A program made the translations under genes and the position numbers. Source: CAJQQY01 sp964352225 (GTDB lineage Bacteria; Bacteroidota; Bacteroidia; Chitinophagales; Saprospiraceae). Taken from it: DNA of 64,000 nucleotides. The stretch's first letter is position 1. Every line of letters begins with the position of its first letter. The stretch spans positions 6,097-70,096 of the forward strand of contig CAYGRM010000002.1 in NCBI GenBank assembly GCA_964352225.1, read 5' to 3'. Of the stretch, positions 18,085-27,287 are shown one piece after another. Under the pieces are notes generated by a model. The model saw nothing but the letters and a program-made list of their open reading frames with translations. It had not been told where the DNA came from and did not search any database.

Positions 18085-18460
18085 AAGTTCATCTAATTAT
18101 ATTTTCTTATTTGTATTTTTACGAAGAGAAAACACATTTTAAAGAAATTAATTTGAATTTTTGAGCTCAAACTCATCAATTCAAACAAGACATATAATTT
18201 ACAATAGCACTTCGTTCAGGTATTTATTTTTTGATGTGCAATTAAATTTTGGTTATTAGGTTGTTATTTTTGACATCTTATTTTAGCTGCACGAAGTGTT
18301 TATTTTTTTGAGGTTTACATGTTTTCCTTTTCAAAAAAAAACTATTCAATAGATAGTCGTTTTTTTACTTATAATTCGACTACCTACGTAATAACCTGAT
18401 AACCAGAGATTTGTAAATAAGTACTAACCTATAATTAGTGCTTCAAAAATTAATTAACCT
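18085..18460. other. Long fabF-rnc spacer with weak symmetry
   Basis: 376 bp without a credible gene. Two loose inverted pairs can be seen: CACTTCGT (18208-18215) with ACGAAGTG (18291-18298), and GGTTATTAGGTT (18251-18262) with AACCTGATAACC (18393-18404, one mismatch). They might fold into a large branched structure in the rnc leader. RNase III often controls its own mRNA by cutting a leader hairpin, so this region deserves attention, but I see no strong long stem. Confidence 0.35.
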
Positions 18461-19219
18461 TTGAATTTCTTATTTAGGTTCTACAACTTTTATCTATCCG
18501 ATGATAAAGGTTTAGCCAAAAAAATGAGAAACTTGATTGGCTTTACGCCATCAAAACTCTCAATCTTTAAATTAGCCTTCTACCACAAGTCTGCTTCTAA
18601 TGATAAGGTGAATGCCATCACTAGCAATGAAAGGCTAGAATACCTAGGGGATGCTGTCTTGGGAACTATTGTCGCCGAGTACCTTTTCAAAAAGTACCCA
18701 AACAAAGACGAAGGCTTTCTTACTAAAATGCGCTCCAAAATTGTGAAGCGCCAATCACTCAACAAAATTGCGGACAAAATGGGATTGGATGTCATTCTGA
18801 ATGAATACAATCAAACTCGTTTGAGTCGCTCGATGTTGGGTAATGCACTCGAAGCATTGGTAGGTGCGGTGTACCTCGAATGTGGTTACAATGGAACGAA
18901 ACGATATGTGATCAATAAAATTTTAAGATCATATCTCGATATTCACGAATTGGAAGAATACGACGACAATTACAAAAGTCAACTTCTGGAACATTGCCAA
19001 AAAAACGGGCAAGTGGTCACTTACAAAATGTTGGCTAAGTACAAATTCGATAAGCGTGATCGCTTTAAAGTAGCGGTGATGATCGATGGAAAAAAATTAG
19101 CTACTGCTGATGACTTTAATAAAAAAAGTGCGGAACAAACTGCTTCTGAAAAAGCAATGTTTACACTCGGTTTAATTAACTCTACCAAACAAAAAAAGAG
19201 TGAAAGTGCAAATGCATAG
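18461..19219 (+). CDS. rnc: Ribonuclease III
   Basis: 252 residues. It cuts double-stranded RNA in rRNA and mRNA processing. The nuclease domain has NERLEYLGDAVLGTIVAEYLF (~56-76) and, further on, MLGNALEALVGAVYLE with the second Glu of the active site. The double-stranded RNA-binding domain occupies ~165-240 (YKSQLLEHCQKNGQ ... AEQTASEKAM). The start is taken at TTG 18461 because MNFLFRFYNFYLSDDKGLAKKMRNLIGF matches the usual N-terminal extension in this phylum; the first in-frame ATG (18524) would remove the conserved FYNFYLS segment. It is the third member of the acpP-fabF-rnc order and is followed by a strong terminator. Confidence 0.95.
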   Translation: MNFLFRFYNFYLSDDKGLAKKMRNLIGFTPSKLSIFKLAFYHKSASNDKVNAITSNERLEYLGDAVLGTIVAEYLFKKYPNKDEGFLTKMRSKIVKRQSLNKIADKMGLDVILNEYNQTRLSRSMLGNALEALVGAVYLECGYNGTKRYVINKILRSYLDIHELEEYDDNYKSQLLEHCQKNGQVVTYKMLAKYKFDKRDRFKVAVMIDGKKLATADDFNKKSAEQTASEKAMFTLGLINSTKQKKSESANA

Positions 19220-19242
19220 CTATAGATTTTGAAGTTTATTTC

Positions 19243-19290
19243 AAATAAAAAGAGCGCAAAGGATTGAATTCATTGCGCTCTTTTTATTTT
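19243..19290. terminator. Terminator after rnc
   Basis: Perfect 17-bp stem (AAATAAAAAGAGCGCAA, 19243-19259; complement 19273-19289) with T run on the plus strand. Confidence 0.92.
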
Positions 19291-19310
19291 TGTAAAAAAT
19301 CTAAATCACT

Positions 19311-20624
19311 TTGTGGACAATTCAACAAATACTTTCTTTTTCCCCTGATACTGGAGTTGCTCAACGAGGCCAAGAACTCGCAACAACCCGAAAGTGGCGG
19401 AACCTTCAAGGTAATGAAAACACTATTTGGGGAGAGTGTAAAAGTAGCGGTGCCTCCCACTACTTAGTAGCTATTGATGTGAAAGGGCCTCATTTTAAAT
19501 GCAATTGTCCAAGTAAAAAACCTTGCAAACATGCGATTGGTTTGATGCTTTTGGTTGCTAATAATTCAGATGCAGTTCAAATCACAGCTGAATATCCAGA
19601 TTGGGTGGATGAGTGGCTAAATAAAAAAACATCAAATAAAACCAATGAGATAAATACTGAAGAGGAAGAAATCATTCAACATGAACGTGAAGTAGCCAAA
19701 CAAAAAAATCGAAATAAAAGATTACTCCAAATGGAAACAGGTCTGGAGGAACTAGAGGTTTGGTTAACTGATACCATTCGTCAAGGATTGGCATCCACGG
19801 AACGCCAAGGATATGATTTTTGGTACGATATCTCAGCTCGAATGGTCGATGCTAAATTAGGTGGTTTAGGCAAAAAAATCGAAGCTATGCAACTCCTCCA
19901 AGGTGGAAAGATTAATTGGGTAGATAAGATGCTCACCCAAATGACTGAATTGTATTTAGTCGCTAAGGGTTTTAAAAACTTAGAAAAACTACCTCCTCTG
20001 CTCCAACAAGAATTACTTTCCGTTGCAGGAATCAATATCAAAAAAGAGGAAGTTTTAGAACAAGAAAGTATTCGAGATGAATGGATGGTCATGGGACAAA
20101 TCGAAGGTGTAGAGGATCGATTAAACTTTCGACGAGTTTGGTTACAAGGACAAAAAACCAAGCAAAATGCATTGATTTTAGATTACGTATTTGGTGATGC
20201 AGGTTTCCCTAATCATTTTCCAACGGGAAGTATTCTGAAAGGTGAATTGTGCTTTTATCCCTCTTCATTTCCCCTTCGAGCGATAGTAAGATTGCCATTT
20301 GATATTTTGAATGAACCTCGACCTCTGAGTGGTTTTTCTGATTTTAAAAAATTTTCTACAGCTTATTCTGAAGCTCTTTTTGCTAATCCTTGGCTCCTCG
20401 ACTTCCCAGCTTGCTTCGAAAATGTCACGCCGGTTAGAAAGAAAAACCAATTATTTATTTTGGATAAAAATAACCTTCAATTAGAAGTCTTGAATCAAGG
20501 TCAGAATGGATGGAAACTACTCGCAATGAGTGGAGGCTATCCTATTAAGATTTTTGGAGAATGGACTGGAGATATTTTTATTCCTTTGAGTGCGGAGAGC
20601 GAGCAGAGGTTGGTTGCTTTTTAA
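19311..20624 (+). CDS. SWIM zinc-finger protein
   Basis: 437 residues, starting at a TTG (19311) that gives the family-like MWTIQQILSFSPDTGVAQRG; there is no ATG upstream. The SWIM zinc finger (CxCx(n)CxH) is at ~64-77: FKCNCPSKKPCKHAIGLML. The remaining ~350 residues are helical then beta-rich with no enzymatic motif. SWIM fingers bind DNA or proteins. In many bacteria this protein family sits beside MoxR-type ATPase and VWA-domain genes, but here it stands alone between two terminators. A second SWIM protein, the SNF2 helicase, is at 49674-53207. Role unknown. Confidence 0.75.
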   Translation: MWTIQQILSFSPDTGVAQRGQELATTRKWRNLQGNENTIWGECKSSGASHYLVAIDVKGPHFKCNCPSKKPCKHAIGLMLLVANNSDAVQITAEYPDWVDEWLNKKTSNKTNEINTEEEEIIQHEREVAKQKNRNKRLLQMETGLEELEVWLTDTIRQGLASTERQGYDFWYDISARMVDAKLGGLGKKIEAMQLLQGGKINWVDKMLTQMTELYLVAKGFKNLEKLPPLLQQELLSVAGINIKKEEVLEQESIRDEWMVMGQIEGVEDRLNFRRVWLQGQKTKQNALILDYVFGDAGFPNHFPTGSILKGELCFYPSSFPLRAIVRLPFDILNEPRPLSGFSDFKKFSTAYSEALFANPWLLDFPACFENVTPVRKKNQLFILDKNNLQLEVLNQGQNGWKLLAMSGGYPIKIFGEWTGDIFIPLSAESEQRLVAF

Positions 20625-20671
20625 AATAAAAAGAAAGGAAGGCAGGGAAAATCAATAATATTTTTCATAAA

Positions 20672-20715
20672 AAAAATGAGGTACAATAACAATAGTATTA
20701 ATGTACCTCATTTTT
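20672..20715. terminator. Bidirectional terminator
   Basis: Perfect 14-bp stem (AAAAATGAGGTACA, 20672-20685; complement 20702-20715) between the convergent SWIM and methyltransferase genes, with T runs on both strands. Confidence 0.9.
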
Positions 20716-20754
20716 AAAAGCAATCAATTTGTTTTTAAATGTAGCAAGCTATCC

Positions 20755-21315
20755 TTAAGACACTTTCTCACTTACCAATACAAATGCTGGTGGAATATTT
20801 AATGGAACGAAACTTACGTCCACATTCCCAAAGATGTTTTGATAGAACTTTTTAGTCAGCAAGGAATAATGAACTTGAATATATAACGCATTATCTTTCA
20901 TATTTTCTTTACTGGTTCGAATAATGCTCAAAGCTAACTCTTCTGGAAAAGCAACATATGGAATTGCTGAAATAATATAATCAGCTTTTCCTAAGTTATT
21001 TTTAGCTAAATATTCGCCAAGTTTCTCTGCTGAATCTTCTACGATAATCAATCGATCATCATGAAGTGTACTTCGCATTTGATCACAAAATTTCTCGTTC
21101 ACTTCGAAAGAAAGCAATTTTGCATCATCTTTCATATGTCTAAGAATATGTTTCGTGATCACTCCATCTCCAGCTCCAAGCTCTACAATTACATCTGCTT
21201 TTTCAAAATCTACAGGCTTTATCATTCCCTTACAAAGAAACTTTGAGCTCCTTGTAATCGTTCCAACAGACTTTATATTTTTTATACTTTCTCTAAAGAA
21301 TTCAATTTTTTTCAT
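20755..21315 (-). CDS. SAM-dependent methyltransferase (phospholipid methyltransferase-like)
   Basis: 186 residues, cytoplasmic. The class I SAM-binding motif VIVELGAGDGVITKHIL is at ~42-58, preceded by GTITRSSKFLCKGMI, a pattern shared by phospholipid N-methyltransferases of the PmtA/rRNA-dimethylase-like group. Motif IV-like SAIPYVAFP (~116) and a C-terminal strand region follow. Possible substrates are phosphatidylethanolamine or another membrane-associated amine; this cannot be decided from sequence. Single gene, ending at a bidirectional terminator. Confidence 0.7.
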   Translation of the reverse strand: MKKIEFFRESIKNIKSVGTITRSSKFLCKGMIKPVDFEKADVIVELGAGDGVITKHILRHMKDDAKLLSFEVNEKFCDQMRSTLHDDRLIIVEDSAEKLGEYLAKNNLGKADYIISAIPYVAFPEELALSIIRTSKENMKDNALYIQVHYSLLTKKFYQNIFGNVDVSFVPLNIPPAFVLVSEKVS

Positions 21316-21519
21316 CTATTAAACTTGTTTTATGTTGACGAAGATGAGATTTTTATTTAGAGTAAACAAATTATCATTATTAAAACTCGACAAACGCAGC
21401 TTTGATCTCTCTAGTTGTTTCAATTTCTACTTTTCATGGACTTTTCTTTACAAGGTTATATTGCTATCAGAATTAGATATCTGTGAATATTCGCTTTAAA
21501 ATAAAGGGCATATAAACAA

Positions 21520-21555
21520 AAAAAGACTTGTTAGCTATAGCCAACAAGTCTTTTT
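21520..21555 (-). terminator. Terminator after the 21575 gene
   Basis: Stem AAAAAGACTTGTT (21520-21532) and AACAAGTCTTTTT (21543-21555), closed by a further GCTATAGC palindrome; located 20 nt beyond the stop of the minus-strand gene. Confidence 0.88.
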
Positions 21556-21574
21556 ATATTTTTAAAAAACAAAA

Positions 21575-22324
21575 CTAGCTTTCCTTAGATTCGGCTTCTT
21601 TTGCTTTTTGCATGTCAATTTTATTCAACAACAAGGCTGCTTTCATCAAGAAATCATCTCTGTGATTATGAAATTCTTGAAACACCATTAATAATCTTGC
21701 TGCATCAAATGAAGCAGATCTTGGTACTACTTGTCGAGCTGCAATTGGGTGCATCCAGTATTCTTCGTTATTTGATCGAAGCATGCTACTTGCAATATCG
21801 AATCCAATCACAACTGCTAATTTATTCAAAGAGAATAAATAATTAGTTTCTTTGATAATGTCTTTTTGCAAATCGATAATATTAATTCGATCAAATCGAA
21901 CTCGCGATTTTTCACAAAGGAATAAATCTCTTCGACCATCAAAAGTTACAATGTCGGTGATTCTATATTTTTGAAAGCATTTACCAAAGAAGGCTCTAAT
22001 CCATCTTTGAGCTGGACGTAACTGACCAAATGCATCATCTAGTTCTCGATCATATATTTGATATGTTTCGTCAAACTCTCGAATTCTTTTGGTTTTCATA
22101 TTGACCACTTCCTTGACACGGTCAATTGTATTACCCAATTCGTTAGTTTTGGCAGTTACTGTTACGATGTCTACATCGACAGCGACAGTCATACTCTCTA
22201 AAAAGATTCTTTTTGTTTGTGGTTCAAAAACCAACAATGCCACTTCATGAATGGCATAAAAATTTGGAGGTCCTCCATAGATATTTCCAAATTTCAATTC
22301 TAAAAATGCAATGTTCTGATTCAC
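21575..22324 (-). CDS. Conserved protein, possibly a degenerate DnaQ-like exonuclease fold
   Basis: 249 residues, no signal or membrane segment. I do not recognise a named family. The layout resembles the DEDD exonuclease fold: a first strand followed by a later strand (IAFLELKFG ... IHEVALLVFEP), a middle IVTFDGRRDLFL resembling Exo II (N-x3-FD), and a final helix SFDAARLLMVFQEF like the Exo III 'DA' helix. The usual Asp-x-Glu of Exo I is not evident (LEL instead), so if homologous it may be inactive or altered. The C-terminal tail is Lys/Glu-rich. Single gene with its own terminator. Confidence 0.45.
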   Translation of the reverse strand: MNQNIAFLELKFGNIYGGPPNFYAIHEVALLVFEPQTKRIFLESMTVAVDVDIVTVTAKTNELGNTIDRVKEVVNMKTKRIREFDETYQIYDRELDDAFGQLRPAQRWIRAFFGKCFQKYRITDIVTFDGRRDLFLCEKSRVRFDRINIIDLQKDIIKETNYLFSLNKLAVVIGFDIASSMLRSNNEEYWMHPIAARQVVPRSASFDAARLLMVFQEFHNHRDDFLMKAALLLNKIDMQKAKEAESKES

Positions 22325-22478
22325 GGTTTTCTATTTAATAATAAGTATTACAAAAATAATATTTTCAAATGGTTTTCCTCTTTTTCTTTTGTTTTTATTC
22401 AACTTTAAGTAAAAATGTACCAAATTTTATATGTATTCAACATTTGACTTAAAATTATTATATATTTTAAGTCAAATG

Positions 22479-23579
22479 TTACACAAATAAAAATTTTCCG
22501 CTATCATATATTTTTTCATCATCAGCGAAAATTTCTCCTCCATTCATCATATTACCAATCATATCCCAATGAATTGGAGATACATTCTTTCCACCACATT
22601 GACCATAAGACTGTCCTATTGCCATATGAATGGTACCTCCTATTTTTTCATCAAATAAAATATTCTTAGTGAATTTATTGATATTATAATTTGTCCCGAT
22701 GGCTGCTTCTCCAAAATTTCGGGTTCCTTTCATCTTAAATATCTTATCTAAAAATATTTGACCTCGCTTAGCTTCCCATTTTTCGATGTATCCATCTTTC
22801 ACCCAAAGTGTGACTCCTTCCACCTCATGTCCCATATAAACTGCTGGATAAGAAAAATTTACCACTCCATTAACTGAATTTTCCACGGGTGAAGTATACA
22901 CTTCGCCGGATGGCATATTTGTTTGCCCATCTGAATTAATCCAAGTTCTTCCTTTGGTAGAAAAACTAATATCAATTCCGTCTCCTTTGTATTGTACTTT
23001 TTCACGCTTATTCAAAACGTCAACAATCTTTTTTTGAAACTTTCGAACTTTCATCCACTCTGCTTTTGGATCATCCTTATATAAGTGACAAGCACCAAAG
23101 ACAAAAGTCTCATATTCTTCTAAAGACATACCGGCATTTTGGGCAGCTGCCATAGTAGGATATTGACATAAGTTGCGTCGCAAGTCAAGAGTTCCAGTTC
23201 TTTTAAAATAAGTTTTGGAAATGTTTGCGTGAGCATCTTTTTTAACCTTGACTTTTTTGGAATCCACGCTTTGATTTTCCATCAAATTAAATGGAGCACG
23301 GATATGAAGGTAAGCATTGAATTTTTCCATTGCCCTTTTATAAAAAGGGGAAACATATTCAAGTTGTGATTTTTTGGCCTCTTCGAAAAAGATTCTACTC
23401 TTTCCTTGAAATTCCATATCTACTTCCACATGAGCACCTGCGCGAATTGCGGATCGGTAAACTTCTCGAACTAACGGTTCGGCTAATGTTGTAGTTTGTA
23501 CAAAAAGCTGGTCGCCTCTTTTTATTTCTAAACAATACTTGACCAACAGGTTAGCATATTTGCTAAGGATTGTGTCCAT
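22479..23579 (-). CDS. M29-family aminopeptidase
   Basis: 366 residues from the ATG ending at 23579; an upstream in-frame ATG would add 42 Lys/Phe-rich residues without family character. M29 (thermophilic aminopeptidase, AmpS/PepS type) removes N-terminal residues from peptides with two metal ions in the cytoplasm. Expected motifs are seen: NMPSGEVYTSP (ligand Glu), a Glu in FGEAAIGTN, GGTIHMAIGQSY (ligand His), and SPIHWDMI (His and Asp). The N-terminal half (KYCLEIKRGDQLFVQTTTLAEPLVREVYR) is also typical. It is followed by sequence between it and the 22324 gene with no obvious terminator. Confidence 0.88.
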   Translation of the reverse strand: MDTILSKYANLLVKYCLEIKRGDQLFVQTTTLAEPLVREVYRSAIRAGAHVEVDMEFQGKSRIFFEEAKKSQLEYVSPFYKRAMEKFNAYLHIRAPFNLMENQSVDSKKVKVKKDAHANISKTYFKRTGTLDLRRNLCQYPTMAAAQNAGMSLEEYETFVFGACHLYKDDPKAEWMKVRKFQKKIVDVLNKREKVQYKGDGIDISFSTKGRTWINSDGQTNMPSGEVYTSPVENSVNGVVNFSYPAVYMGHEVEGVTLWVKDGYIEKWEAKRGQIFLDKIFKMKGTRNFGEAAIGTNYNINKFTKNILFDEKIGGTIHMAIGQSYGQCGGKNVSPIHWDMIGNMMNGGEIFADDEKIYDSGKFLFV

Positions 23580-23766
23580 AGAAAATGTATGTATTATTGA
23601 ATGAGGAAAATACGATTCATTTATTTTATTAAGTTCTAAAAAAAAGAGAGACTTTTTAAAATAGATACTTCGCTTAGCGTTTTCCTTCTTTTTTGGGGAT
23701 TTCAATTATTCGTTAAAAGTATAAAAAACAAAATGTAAAATGAACTTTAGTTAGACGAAATTTCAT

Positions 23767-25026
23767 CTACCAATGTTTCACTTGATGTGGATATCGAACT
23801 GCATAAAATTCTTTTACTTTTTTCTCCAACAAATCTCGAAAATCATCAATATTTTCTTTCGTCTTAGCTGATATAAAAACGTTATCGTGATCGAACTCAT
23901 TTTTCAATCGAGACTTCAATTCGGTTACTATTTCAACTTTGGTTGCCTCATCTACTAGATCATCAAAATACCGCTCTCGGTACAAATCTATTTTATTAAA
24001 AACTAAGATAGTTGGTTTTTCCAAAGCCCCTAATTCTTTTAACGTCGCATTTACAGTTCGCAACTGATCCTCAAAGTAAGGATGTGCAATATCCACCACA
24101 TGAATCAGAATATCACTCTCTCGAACTTCGTCTAATGTTGACTTAAAACTCTCCACCAAATGATGGGGTAATTTTCGTATAAATCCAACTGTATCAGAAA
24201 GCAAAAATGGCATTCGATCCAAAACAACTTTCCGAACTGTTGTATCTAATGTGGCAAATAATTTGTCCTCTGCAAATACATCAGACTTACTCAACACATT
24301 CATTAAAGTTGATTTCCCAACATTCGTATAACCGACCAAGGCCACTCGAACTTGCCGACTTCGCTGCTTCCGTTGAGTGGTATTTTGTTGATCAATCTTT
24401 TCTAACTGTTTTTTCAACAATGCAATCTTATCCCGCACAATCCTTCTATCTGTCTCGATCTCTTTCTCCCCTGGCCCACGCATTCCGATACCTCCACGTT
24501 GCCGTTCCAAGTGAGTCCAAAGTCCTCGAAGTCGCGGTAACATGTATTGCATTTGAGCTAATTCGACTTGTGTTTTGGCTTGAGCAGTTTGCGCTCGACT
24601 GGCGAAGATGTCAAGGATCAACGTACTTCGATCGACCAATTTCACTTTGAGAATTTCTTCTAAAATACTCGCTTGCTTACCACTCAAATCATCATCGAAA
24701 ATGACTAAACCGATGTCTTCATGGTCTTCGACATATTGACGAATTTCTTCGATTTTTCCAGATCCAACAAAAGTCCGACGATCAGGTGTTTGCATTTTTT
24801 GGGTAAATCTTTTTTTAGTTACAGCACCTGCGGTGAGAGCTAAAAATTCTAACTCATCCAAATATTCTTTGACTTGATCTTCGGTCTGGTCTTGGGTAAT
24901 CACGCCAACAATGACTGCGTACTCGGTTTCTTTTTTAAGACCAGTTTTAGGTTTTTCTCCTAAATTCCATTCATTGTTAGTTTGGTCAGTATTACCTTTT
25001 CTCGGTAGATTGCTTTTATTTCTCAT
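23767..25026 (-). CDS. hflX: GTPase HflX
   Basis: 419 residues. HflX binds 50S subunits and splits stalled ribosomes, especially under stress. The N-terminal HflX domain ends in the conserved RGGIGMRGPGEKEIETDRR, followed by a short coiled coil. The G domain has GYTNVGKST (G1, ~233), DTTVRKV (G2), DTVGFIRKLPHHLVESFKSTLDE (G3) and NKIDLY (G4). The first ~30 residues are polar and variable. It is alone but co-oriented with the genes on both sides. Confidence 0.95.
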   Translation of the reverse strand: MRNKSNLPRKGNTDQTNNEWNLGEKPKTGLKKETEYAVIVGVITQDQTEDQVKEYLDELEFLALTAGAVTKKRFTQKMQTPDRRTFVGSGKIEEIRQYVEDHEDIGLVIFDDDLSGKQASILEEILKVKLVDRSTLILDIFASRAQTAQAKTQVELAQMQYMLPRLRGLWTHLERQRGGIGMRGPGEKEIETDRRIVRDKIALLKKQLEKIDQQNTTQRKQRSRQVRVALVGYTNVGKSTLMNVLSKSDVFAEDKLFATLDTTVRKVVLDRMPFLLSDTVGFIRKLPHHLVESFKSTLDEVRESDILIHVVDIAHPYFEDQLRTVNATLKELGALEKPTILVFNKIDLYRERYFDDLVDEATKVEIVTELKSRLKNEFDHDNVFISAKTKENIDDFRDLLEKKVKEFYAVRYPHQVKHW

Positions 25027-25171
25027 ATTTCTTTTCTTTATCTATTCTGATTATTTACTCCTAATTGAATTATTTTTGAATTTTATTCCAACAAACAAAC
25101 CAATAAAAATGCTATTGAAATGAATATTAAATCTGAATAACTCTCTATGCTATCTATTTTTATAAAAAACC

Positions 25172-26458
25172 TCACCGAACCCAATCCTCAGGGTTCAATC
25201 TAGCCTTATCTCGCCACACTTCAAAGTGGACTTCCGAAACATTTGATTTTCGATCCATCGCAACGGTTCCGATATTTTCCATCGTTCCGACTTGATCTCC
25301 TTTTTTGACAAACACTTCCCCTAAATTAGAGTAGACGGTATAATAATCACCATGCTGAATAATCAACATGTTTTGATACCCCGGAATAAATTGTTTACTA
25401 ACTACTTTTCCTTCAAAAACAGCGAAAACTTTTGCATTTTGTTCTGTTCGAATATCTATTCCATTATTGGTGATTTGTATCCTAGGAAGAGTTGGGTGTT
25501 GTTGTTTTCCAAAACGTCGGGTCACTACTCCATTTTTCACAGGCTGAGGTAACTGACCTCGATTATTTCTAAAATCTCCGGTCAATCTATCTAGTGCGAT
25601 AGTATCATCTTTTTGTGGTTTTTTATTGACATCCTTTTCGTTGGCTTTTTTGTCTCGTTCATTCTTTCGGCGAGCAGCCATATCTTTTCTAATGACTTTT
25701 TCGATAGCTTGGTTGAGGCCTTCGTGATCAGTTTGTTTTTTACGCAATTCACTTTTGAGACGTTTCTCATCTTTTCGAAGTGTTCGGAGTAATTTTGATT
25801 TATCTCCCAATTCTGCGTTCAAAATATTAGCCTGTTTTTCAACTGAAGCAATTAACCCTTCTTTTTCCATTTTAGTTTCTTGAAGTTGAGCTTTTTTAAT
25901 GGTCAACGTTTCTTTGGTTTCGAGAATCAGTTGGGCTTGCTTTTTTCGATACTCATCATATTGTTTTAAATATTGCCAGCGCTGAAAACCTTGATTTATA
26001 CTTTCTGCTGAAAATATAAATCCAAGATCGCTACTATTTTTTTTCCTTCGATAGGCTTGCCGTAAAAGTTCGCCGTATTCTTTTTCCAATCGATCAATAT
26101 CCCCCGTCAATGACTCGACCACATCGGAAGCTCGATTCATACTTAAGTCTGTAATTTCAATTTCCTTCCGAAGTGTGGAAACTAATAATTCTCGTTGTTG
26201 AATTTGTTTGCGAAGGGTAATGAAACGATCAAGAGCCGCCGCTTTTGTTTTTGTAGTTTTGTTTAAAAGGTTGGAAGTCAATTGAATGTCCTTGAGTAAT
26301 TTTCGGCGACGATCTTCTAAATCTTTTCTGATTTGTGCGTTAGAAAAATTAATGCAGAAAACCCCTAACAATACAATTACAAAAACCTTTTTACTCCAAA
26401 AACTGATGCGGTTGGTAGTTTCGCTAATCGACTCTTTTATATCTTTTTGGAATCTCAA
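25172..26458 (-). CDS. EnvC-like murein hydrolase activator (coiled coil plus degenerate LytM/M23)
   Basis: 428 residues. An N-terminal hydrophobic segment (KVFVIVLLGVFCINFSNAQ, ~24-42) is a signal peptide. A long coiled coil covers ~45-280, and a LytM/M23 domain the last ~125 residues. In active M23 enzymes the first zinc His-x3-Asp reads HxGID; here it is NNGID, and the HLH motif reads EVHFE, so two ligands are missing and catalysis is unlikely. This matches EnvC, which activates amidases at division sites. The ATG lies 35 nt inside the preceding DUF4292 gene, so the two are probably translated together. Confidence 0.85.
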   Translation of the reverse strand: MRFQKDIKESISETTNRISFWSKKVFVIVLLGVFCINFSNAQIRKDLEDRRRKLLKDIQLTSNLLNKTTKTKAAALDRFITLRKQIQQRELLVSTLRKEIEITDLSMNRASDVVESLTGDIDRLEKEYGELLRQAYRRKKNSSDLGFIFSAESINQGFQRWQYLKQYDEYRKKQAQLILETKETLTIKKAQLQETKMEKEGLIASVEKQANILNAELGDKSKLLRTLRKDEKRLKSELRKKQTDHEGLNQAIEKVIRKDMAARRKNERDKKANEKDVNKKPQKDDTIALDRLTGDFRNNRGQLPQPVKNGVVTRRFGKQQHPTLPRIQITNNGIDIRTEQNAKVFAVFEGKVVSKQFIPGYQNMLIIQHGDYYTVYSNLGEVFVKKGDQVGTMENIGTVAMDRKSNVSEVHFEVWRDKARLNPEDWVR

Positions 26459-27200
26459 ATTTTATGCTCTTGGGTTCGTTAATTTTCACATCAGACAAAT
26501 TTATGTCCATGTCGATATTATTGGTGTTTTTTCCAGACACACTAAGATTACGAAAATACGAAAAAATCTGTTCATCTTCTAGTTCTTCGTAATCTTCAAA
26601 AGTCATCTTGAAAGTTTGGTCATTTCTCACATCAGAAAATTTCATTTCATTCAATCGATAAGATGTTCCATCCATCCAATACTCGGCTCGCACATTATCC
26701 TTTTCTACAAAAAGATGGTGTTGATTATCTTTAATTTCGGAGTCAGGCTTGAGGTTGGAAAGATAGAGTACATTGCCCAAAAGGATAGTTTGAATTGCTT
26801 CAAAACTCGAAGGCATATTATATTTTTTTTCAAAAAAATCTAAATCTTTAATAGCATATTCTTTGGCTTGACGGTTGATAATATAAACTGAATCAGTTGT
26901 AATTTGTGCTCGGACTGCTTCCACGCCTGCCTTTTTTACTACAAACCAAATCAGACTATCTTTCCGCATTCGGATGTAGGAAGTGAATTTGATCTTTTCA
27001 TTATCATCTTCGTAATTGATTTTTGCTTTGGCGGTTAGCCACTCTGCTTCGACTTCATTTTTACCCAATGCTTTCAATAAAAAGGTCGTTGACTTTTCTG
27101 AAATGTCTTGTTCAGTTGGAATGACTTTTTTGCTTCTACAACCGGTGACGAGCAATCCAATTAAAAAGATGTACAATGAGATTTTAAAAGATATTTGCAT
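26424..27200 (-). CDS. DUF4292 lipoprotein
   Basis: 258 residues with a lipoprotein signal ending LLVTGC (Cys21). The body, WLTAKAKINYEDDNEKIKFTSYIRMRKDSLIWF, is the DUF4292 hallmark, a LolA/LolB-like fold predicted to hold lipid. It is the first gene of a pair with the EnvC-like protein, with which it overlaps by 35 nt. This order is conserved in Bacteroidota and implies a shared role in envelope assembly or division. Confidence 0.85.
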   Translation of the reverse strand: MQISFKISLYIFLIGLLVTGCRSKKVIPTEQDISEKSTTFLLKALGKNEVEAEWLTAKAKINYEDDNEKIKFTSYIRMRKDSLIWFVVKKAGVEAVRAQITTDSVYIINRQAKEYAIKDLDFFEKKYNMPSSFEAIQTILLGNVLYLSNLKPDSEIKDNQHHLFVEKDNVRAEYWMDGTSYRLNEMKFSDVRNDQTFKMTFEDYEELEDEQIFSYFRNLSVSGKNTNNIDMDINLSDVKINEPKSIKFEIPKRYKRVD

Positions 27201-27287
27201 TTACTTTTTTTATAAAAAACGTTTCTTAGGTGAGTTGTATTTCTTAAGGAAAAAATATTTTCAATTAGAATATGGATGATGCGAATG

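Noticed and set aside
24207..24650. 147-codon open frame opposite hflX
   Set aside because: It lies entirely antisense to conserved GTPase motifs and its protein has no recognisable family or signal; it is a shadow of hflX.
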